Shown one piece after another: positions 37,080 through 64,000 of a stretch of 64,000 nucleotides of DNA. How positions within the stretch are numbered: position 1 is the stretch's first letter; the number at the start of each line of letters is the position of its first letter. The notes beneath the pieces are model-generated. The model was not told the origin of the DNA. It ran no database searches and worked only from the letters and a program-made list of their open reading frames with translations. A program made the position numbers and the translations under genes. The stretch is taken from contig JAKOON010000081.1 of NCBI GenBank assembly GCA_022577435.1, positions 448,501-512,500 on the forward strand. Reading direction: 5' to 3'. Source of the DNA: Embiotoca jacksoni (lineage: Eukaryota > Chordata > Actinopteri > Embiotocidae).

Positions 37080-39375
37080 ATTCAATTCAATTCAATTTTC
37101 AAATTCAAATCACAACAGGTTATTTCATGGAACTTAACACATTAAAGTCGTTACAACAAGACTTTATAATATTATACAGAGAAACACAACAATTCAACAA
37201 TTCATCAATTCCCACATAAACTAGGAGGGAAAAAACCCTTTAAGGGAGAAAAACCTCCAACAGAGAGAGGAAAAACTCTGACAGAACCAGGATCAGAGGT
37301 GGAGAACATCTGTTAACAGAACCAGGATCAGAGGTGGAGAACATCTGTTAACAGAACCAGGATCAGAAGTGGGCGGAGCATCTGTTAACAGAACCAGGAT
37401 CAGAAGTGGGCGGAGCATCTGTTAACAGAACCAGGCTCAGAGGTGGAGAACATCTGTCAACAGAACCGGGCTCAGAGGTGGGTGGAGCATCTGTCAACAG
37501 AACCGGGATCAGAGGTGGGCGGAGCATCTGTTAACAGAACTGGGTTCAGAGGTGGGCGGAGCATCTGTTAACAGAACCAGGATCAGAGGTGGGCGGAGCA
37601 TCTGTTAACAGAACCAGGCTCAGAGGTGGGCGGAGCATCTGTTAACAGAACCGGGTTCAGAGGTGGGCGGAGCATCTGTTAACAGAACCAGGATCAGAGG
37701 TGGGCGGAGCATCTGTTAACAGAACCAGGCTCAGAGGTGGGCAGAGCATCTGTTAACAGAACCAGGATCAGTGGTGGGCGGAGCATCTGTTAACAGAACC
37801 AGGATCAGAGGTGGGCGGAGCATCTGTTAACAGAACCAGGATCAGTGGTGGGCGGAGCATCTGTTAACAGAACCAGGATCAGAGGTGGGCGGAGCATCTG
37901 TTAACAGAACTAGGATCAGAGGTGGGCGGAGCATCTGTTAACAGAACCAGACTCAGAGGTGGGCGGAGCATCTGTTAACAGAACCAGACTCAGAGGTGGG
38001 CGGAGCATCTGTTAACAGAACCAGGATCAGAGGTGGGCGGAGCATCTGTTAACAGAACCAGGATCAGAGGTGGGCGGAGCATCTGTTAACAGAACTAGGA
38101 TCAGAGGTGGACGGAGCATCTGTTAACAGAACCAGGATCAGAGGTGGGCGGAGCATCTGTTAACAGAACCAGGATCAAAGGTGGGCGGAGCATCTGTTAA
38201 CAGAACCAGGATCAGAGGTGGGCGGAGCATCTGTTAACAGAACCAGGATCAGTGGTGGGCGGAGCATCTGTTAACAGAACCAGGATCAGAGGTGGGCGGA
38301 GCATCTGTTAACAGAACCAGGCTCAGAGGTGGGCGGAGCATCTGTTAACAGAACCAGGATCAGTGGTGGGCGGAGCATCTGTTAACAGAACTAGGATCAG
38401 AGGTGGGCGGAGCATCTGTTAACAGAACCAGACTCAGAGGTGGGCGGAGCATCTGTTAACAGAACCAGGATCAGAGGTGGGCGGAGCATCTGTTAACAGA
38501 ACCAGGATCAGAGGTGGGCGGAGCATCTGTTAACAGAACCAGGATCAGAGGTGGGCGGAGCATCTGTTAACAGAACCAGGATCAGAGGTGGGCGGAGCAT
38601 CTGTTAACAGAACCAGGATCAGAGGTGGGCGGAGCATCTGTTAACAGAACCAGGATCAAAGGTGGGCGGAGCATCTGTTAACAGAACCAGGATCAGAGGT
38701 GGGCGGAGCATCTGCCTCGACCGGTTGGGGTGAGAGGAGAGCAGAGAGAGAAAAGGACAGCATAGAGATAGAAGAGAAGAACTGTTGGTGGAGACAACAA
38801 TCACAGAGCAGAGACATGCAGCTCCATGACGGGACATCTGGAAAAGAAAGAACAGAAACTATACGAGTGAAGGAACTGAATGGAGACAACAGATAATAAG
38901 AAGAAACTATGGGAGAGAAGAAGATGGTGAGGTATGAGTCAGTTAAAGAGTAGGAGGAAAGAAAAGAAGCTCAGCATGTAACGAGGTCCTCCAGCAGCCT
39001 CGGCCTATAACAGCATAACTAAGGGTTGGTTCAGGTCTACCTGAGCCAGCCCTAACTATAGGCTTTATCAAGAAGGAACGTTTTGAGTCTAATCTTAAAG
39101 CTAGAGAGGGTTTCTGCCCCTCCAACACAAACTGGGAGCTGGTTCCACAGGGGAGGAGCCTGAAAACTGAAGCTCCGCCTCCCGTTCTACTTCTGGAAAC
39201 TCAAGGAACCACAAGTAGACCAGCGTACTGAGAGAGAAGTGCTCTGCTAGGATTATATGGTTCTATAAGATCTCTAAGATATGATGGAGCCTGGTCATGT
39301 AGAGCTTTGTAAGTCATCAAGAGAACTTTAAATTCTATTCTTGATTTAACAGGAAGCCAGTGAAGTAGAAATGTT
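37080..39375 (+). mobile_element. teleost interspersed repeat (class unknown) split by an internal minisatellite
   Basis: The left part (37080-37280) ends with GGGAAAAAACCC and GAGAAAAACCTCCAACAGAG, phrases common in fish interspersed repeats. The right part resumes at 38713 with CGACCGGTTGGGGTGAGAGG and continues through GGTTCCACAGGGGAGGAGCC and GGAACCACAAGTAGACC to about 39365. I recognise the family by its phrases but cannot assign it to a named class. It is non-coding; the 65-77-codon ORFs at 38619-38896 are incidental. Confidence 0.6.
37281..38712. repeat. 37-bp minisatellite, ~39 copies, inside the interspersed repeat
   Basis: The unit is AGAACCAGGATCAGAGGT followed by GGGCGGAGCATCTGTTAAC. 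The first few copies are GGAGAACATC variants and the rest are nearly uniform. Variants (GGCTCAG, GACTCAG, CTAGGATC, AGTGG) recur in blocks. The last copy continues seamlessly into transposon sequence (GCATCTGCCTCGACCGG), so the unit is an amplified internal piece of the element. Confidence 0.95.
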
Positions 39376-40065
39376 GTCAGCTGTAGTTGGTTTCAAACCT
39401 GCTCCGTCGATCTGAATGAAGGCAGTGAGGCCACGCTGCCACCTGCTGGACATATCAGTGAATACACCAAACCTTTGTTCTGTAATGTGTGACAGTGAGG
39501 TGATGTAATGCAGTATTTCAGTTTGATGTTTCAGTTTCACTTGTTGGATTTAATTTCATCATGAAGAATTAAACATCTGAAAGTTTATTAAATTATTCAC
39601 TTTATCCCACTTTTCTTTGAAAATCAGTGATGCTCATTACTGCATCATCCAATAATAATATTCCACTAATTTGGAACGTGTCGTTCTTCGTGAGTACTTT
39701 TATCTTAATGACAGTACATGTGTACTCATGCTGAGTACTGCAGTACGTCTGTGTATTCAGGTACTTTATATATTTTCCAGCACAGCTCACAGACCGTGAT
39801 CATCTTGTAAAGAAGTATTTTGTGTTGCTTATTGATCGGCAGACGAAGACGACGTCCACCATGTTCAGTTTTAGTGTCGTTACACCTTTATTCATTTTCA
39901 CAGACACACGTTGGAACATTTCAACGAGACCAGACGACAACAGTCACCGCATGCAGGAACCTTCAAACAGCGTCTGCCTGCCAGACGAGTTTCAGGGGAA
40001 AAAGCAGTAACTTAATAAAGTGCATGAGTTCAGTATGAAGGACGAGACGGAGACGCAGTATTTAT
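39376..40065. other. unique sequence downstream of mfn2
   Basis: Non-repetitive DNA. Includes the candidate mfn2 polyadenylation signal at 39887-39892. Short ORFs show no domain. Confidence 0.5.
39887..39892 (-). terminator. mfn2: candidate mfn2 polyadenylation signal AATAAA
   Basis: On the minus strand AATAAA is followed within about 25 nt by a G/T-containing stretch (CATGGTGGACGTCG). It is the first AATAAA I find downstream of the mfn2 stop (41769) and would give a 3' UTR of about 1.9 kb that includes two tandem arrays. Inference only. Confidence 0.4.
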
Positions 40066-40069
40066 ACCG

Positions 40070-40295
40070 TGTGCTGTGTGTGTACTACATGTGTTCTACG
40101 TGTGTACTGCGTGTGTACTACATGTGTACTACATGTGTTCTACATGTGTACTGCATGCGTACCACGTGTACTGCATGTGCACTACATGTGTTCTACATGT
40201 GTACTGCATGTGTGCTGCGTGTGTACTACATGTGTACTACATGTGTACTGCATGTGTACTGCATTTGTACTACATGTGTACCTCGTGTACTGTCC
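40070..40295. repeat. 12-bp minisatellite (TGTGTACTACAT)
   Basis: About 19 copies of TGTGTACTACAT, TGTGTACTGCAT or TGTGTTCTACAT. All three plus frames are open (CVLHVYYMCTT-like), which is an artefact. It probably lies in the mfn2 3' UTR, antisense to it as written. Confidence 0.93.
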
Positions 40296-40484
40296 CAGGC
40301 TCGTCCCCTCTGCTGTCGTTCCTATTGTTTATATTTCCCCTCAGTTTCCATCATAAAGGCAGATTATAACAATATTTACACTCGGATTCTCTAACGAGGC
40401 TGCTGATTGGTTGCTCTGACTCACAGACTCCTGAACCATATGATGAAGATGAAGAGGAGGGAGCAGGAAGACAGACGGACACAA

Positions 40485-41306
40485 TGGGTCACACCGAGTC
40501 ACACCGAGTCACACCGGGTCACACAGAGTCACACCTTGTCACACCGGGTCACACCGAGTCACACCGAGTCACACCGGGACACACCGAGTCACACCGGGTC
40601 ACACCGGGTCACACAGAGTCACACCGGGTCACACCGGGTCACACAGAGTCACACCGGGTCACACAGAGTCACACCGAGTCACACCGGGTCACACAGAGTC
40701 ACACCTTGTCACACCGGGTCACACCGAGTCACACCGGGTCACACCGAGTCACACCGGGACACACCGAGTCACACCGGGACACACCGAGTCACACAGAGTC
40801 ACACCGGGTCACACCGAGTCACACCGGGACACACCGAGTCACACAGAGTCACACCGGGTCACACCGAGTCACACCGGGACACACCGAGTCACACCGAGTC
40901 ACACCGGGTCACACCGGGTCACACCGGGTCACACCGAGTCACACAGAGTCACACCGGGTCACACAGAGTCACACCGGGACACACCGAGTCACACCGGGTC
41001 ACACCGAGTCACACCGAGTCACACAGAGTCACACCGGGTCACACCGAGTCACACCGGGTCACACCGAGTCACACAGAGTCACACCGGGTCACACAGAGTC
41101 ACACCGGGACACACCGAGTCACACAGAGTCACACCGGGTCACACCGAGTCACACAGAGTCACACCGGGTCACACCGAGTCACACCGGGTCACACAGAGTC
41201 ACACCGGGACACACCGAGTCACACAGAGTCACACCGGGTCACACAGAGTCACACAGAGTCACACCGGGTCACACCGGGTCACACCGGGTCACACCGGGTC
41301 ACAGAG
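40485..41306. repeat. 10-bp minisatellite (GTCACACCGR)
   Basis: About 82 copies of GTCACACCGG, GTCACACCGA, GTCACACAGA or GGACACACCGA. Two plus frames stay open for about 300 codons with the 10-residue period SHTESHRVTP. The 10-bp unit predicts exactly this, so it is not a gene. If the mfn2 3' UTR extends to 39887, this array is inside it. Confidence 0.95.
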
Positions 41307-41768
41307 TTCTGACGTTAAACAGAGAACTTTACTCTTCATCCTTCAGTTCAAAGACATCAGCAGAAATCAGTGATGATAAAACGTACGACATCACGGAGGA
41401 ATAAATTATCTTCATGTTCTACCGACTTGAGACAAACATGTCTGTCCCTCAGGAGGACGGCGTCTCAGCATGGCACAGTGTTCAGTGTTTCTATAAAATC
41501 AAGCGTGCAGGGTTCAGAGGAGGAGTCACATCTTCCAGCCTTCTGGGGACCTCCTCATGTTCATCTGGAACAACAGCAGCTGACCATGAAGGAGCTCCAG
41601 AGACAGGAGGGGGCGCCAGAGAGGTGTCCTGTTTGTTTTAGTGTGAGCGTGACCTCTGACTTGCTGACCTCTGACCTGCTGACTGTACAGGTGAGTAAGG
41701 GGAGATTTCAGCAGGTGAGGTCACGCCCCCCTACTGGTTCTCAGTCTGTCAGAGGACCTCCCCCTGGA

Positions 41769-61981
<20,213 letters not shown>

Positions 61982-62109
61982 GGCACTGCAGGAGGACAGA
62001 ACATCCAGGACCGGTAAACACAGCAGCAGCTGTTAAATACCTCCTGGATCACAAGCTGCTTACAGTCCAAACTACACACCACCGGGGGGATCACACGGAA
62101 CCTCCCGGA

Positions 62110-62250
62110 TCACACAGAACCTCCCGGCTGTCCAGCTACATCTGGGAGCAAACTTGTAAATTAGTTCATATTGTGTGCACTTTGTGGTTTTCCGAATTTT
62201 CCCACTGTGAGATTAATAAAGTCAAATCTAATCTAATCTTTTCTCTGGTG
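62110..62250 (+). mobile_element. 3' end fragment of a fish retroposon
   Basis: TTTTCCCACTGTGAGATTAA followed by TAAAG and a short (ATCTA)n tail resembles the common 3' ends of fish non-LTR elements, with a conserved stem and tandem pentamer tail. Only a fragment is present and the family is not assigned. It lies upstream of the mfn2 start codon. Confidence 0.5.
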
Positions 62251-62515
62251 ACATTGGGATGAAGAATTTATCGCCATGACGAGACGACAACTAAGAATAG
62301 TTAATGTTTTCATTTCCAGCACCATGTCCTGTTTCACGGGTTCTTCCATCTCCAGCAGAAGTAAAGTCTGGGTCAGAACCACCAATTAATGAACCTTTGA
62401 ATGACATGTGGAGCTGTTACAGCTGCTCACGTTGAACCTCCCATGATGCACTGCTCCTCTCCTCTGTCTTTATATAACACCTGACATCTCATTAACCTGT
62501 TCCTCGTCCTCCCTG
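62251..62515. other. unique sequence upstream of mfn2
   Basis: No gene, promoter signature or repeat recognised. The non-coding first exon of mfn2 could be here or further right. Confidence 0.45.
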
Positions 62516-62519
62516 CACC

Positions 62520-64000
62520 TGTCTGCAGGGGTCACCTGTCTGAAGGGGTCACCTGTCTGAAGGGTCACGTGTCTGAAGGGGACACCTGTCTGAAGGGGTC
62601 ACCTGTCTGCAGTGGTCACCTGTCTGCAGGGTCACGTGTCTGAAGGGGACACCTGTCTGAAGGGTCACCTGTCTGCAGGGTCACGTGTCTGAAGGGGTCA
62701 CCTGTCTGAAGGGGACACCTGTCTGCAGGGGGTCACCTGTCTGAAGGGGTCACCTGTCTGCAGGGGTCACCTGTCTGAAGGGGTTACCTGTCTGCAGGGG
62801 TCACCTGTCTGAAGGGGTCACCTGTCTGAAGGGGTTACCTGTCTGCAGGGGTCACCTGTCTGCAGGGTCACGTGTCTGAAGGGGACACCTGTCTGCAGGG
62901 GGTCACCTGTCTGAAGGGGTCACCTGTCTGCAGGGGTCACCTGTCTGAAGGGGTTACCTGTCTGCAGGGGTCACCTGTCTGAAGGGGTCACCTGTCTGAA
63001 GGGGTTACCTGTCTGCAGGGGTCACCTGTCTGCAGGGTCACGTGTCTGAAGGGGACACCTGTCTGCAGGGGGTCACCTGTCTGAAGGGGTCACCTGTCTG
63101 AAGGGGTCACCTGTCTGCAGGGTTACCTGTCTGCAGGGGTCACCTGTCTGCAGGGGTCACGTGTCTGAAGGGGACACCTGTCTGCAGGGGTCACCTGTCT
63201 GCAGGGGTCACCTGTCTGCAGGGTCACGTGTCTGAAGGGGACACCTGTCTGAAGGGTCACCTGTCTGTAGGGTCACGTGTCTGCAGGGGACACCTGTCTG
63301 CAGGGGTCACTTGTCTGAAGGGTTACCTGTCTGCAGGGGTCACCTGTCTGCAGGGTCACGTGTCTGAAGGGGACACCTGTCTGAAGGGTCACCTGTCTGT
63401 AGGGTCACGTGTCTGCAGGGGACACCTGTCTGCAGGGGTCACCTGTCTGAAGGGTTACCTGTCTGAAGGGGTTACCTGTCTGAAGGGGTTACCTGTCTGC
63501 AGGGGTCACCTGTCTGAAGGGTTACCTGTCTGCAGGGGTCACCTGTCTGAAGGGGTTACCTGTCTGAAGGGGACACCTGTCTGCAGGGTCACCTGTCTGA
63601 AGGGGTCACCTGTCTGCAGGGGTCACCTGTCTGAAGGGTCACCTGTCTGCAGGGTCACGTGTCTGCAGGGGACACCTGTCTGCAGGGGACACCTGTCTGA
63701 AGGGGTTACCTGTCTGAAGGGGTTACCTGTCTGCAGGGGTCACCTGTCTGAAGGGGTTACCTGTCTGAAGGGGTCACCTGTCTGCAGGGTCACGTGTCTG
63801 AAGGGGACACCTGTCTGCAGGGTCACCTGTCTGCAGGGTTACCTGTCTGAAGGGGTCACCTGTCTGAAGGGTCACGTGTCTGAAGGGGACACCTGTCTGC
63901 AGGGGTCACCTGTCTGAAGGGGTTACCTGTCTGAAGGGTCACGTGTCTGAAGGGGACACCTGTCTGAAGGGTCACCTGTCTGTAGGGTCACGTGTCTGCA
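62520..64000. repeat. ~18-bp minisatellite GTCACCTGTCTGAAGGGG, runs off the right edge
   Basis: About 83 copies of GTCACCTGTCTGAAGGGG or GTCACCTGTCTGCAGGG, with GACACCTG, GTTACCTG and GTCACGTG variants. Blocks of about 160-180 bp recur (62700-62870 resembles 62880-63050). The 229-codon ORF (GHLSVGSRVCR-like) is an artefact. In mfn2 orientation it lies 0.5 kb or more upstream of coding exon 1. Confidence 0.95.

Noticed and set aside
40407..41404. Two overlapping ~300-codon ORFs (SHTESHRVTPGH)
   Set aside because: A 10-bp repeat read in two frames, as its unit length and stop-free composition predict.
62520..64000. Regular 17-18-bp repeats that could suggest a CRISPR-like array
   Set aside because: Units are contiguous with no unique spacers and the host is a vertebrate, so this is an ordinary minisatellite.

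Overview
The window is vertebrate nuclear DNA, most likely from a ray-finned (teleost) fish. It carries intron-split genes, fish-type L2/Rex-like LINE copies, a common teleost interspersed repeat and a very high load of tandem repeats. By a rough hand tally about 42 kb, near two thirds of the window, is minisatellite or microsatellite. Almost all long open frames in it are artefacts of stop-poor repeat units. I see no bacterial, viral or CRISPR content.

Two real genes are present, both on the minus strand. (1) pax7: coding exons 1-4 at 23475..21576 encode the N-terminus, the complete paired domain and the HSIDGILG octapeptide. The homeodomain exon is not in the window, so intron 4 runs off the left edge and appears to contain about 3.4 kb of mostly unique DNA plus a ~17.9 kb array of a 20-bp repeat. 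(2) mfn2 (mitofusin 2): all 17 coding exons lie at 61981..41769. They splice in frame to 2277 nt, i.e. 758 residues plus stop, against 757 residues for human MFN2. mfn2 transcription points towards the pax7 promoter.

Layout: 1-17940, 20-bp array with kilobase-scale internal duplications. 18000-21575, rest of pax7 intron 4 with three candidate conserved noncoding blocks and a C-rich, G4-capable tract. 21576-23475, pax7 exons 1-4. 23480-24460, pax7 upstream region with a CA-rich array. 24990-34344, three abutting AT- or GT-rich arrays. 34345-36480, 5'-truncated, internally deleted LINE copy A. 36536-36868, 11-bp array. 37080-39375, teleost interspersed repeat with an internal 37-bp unit amplified about 39 times. 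39887-41768, probable mfn2 3' UTR with 12-bp and 10-bp arrays. 41769-61981, mfn2. 62520-64000, an ~18-bp array that runs off the right edge.

The most unusual features are these. Every mfn2 intron longer than 112 bp contains tandem repeats, nearly all with a private unit, while the four introns of 74-112 bp contain none. mfn2 intron 12 is 1191 bp, a multiple of three, and is open in the mfn2 reading frame. pax7 exon 3 has tandem alternative splice sites at both ends. A 37-bp minisatellite has grown inside a transposon. The two LINE copies share an imperfect TAGTG-type tail. I found no evidence of a wholly new multigene system. The novelty lies in how repeats are organised and how they sit against splice sites.
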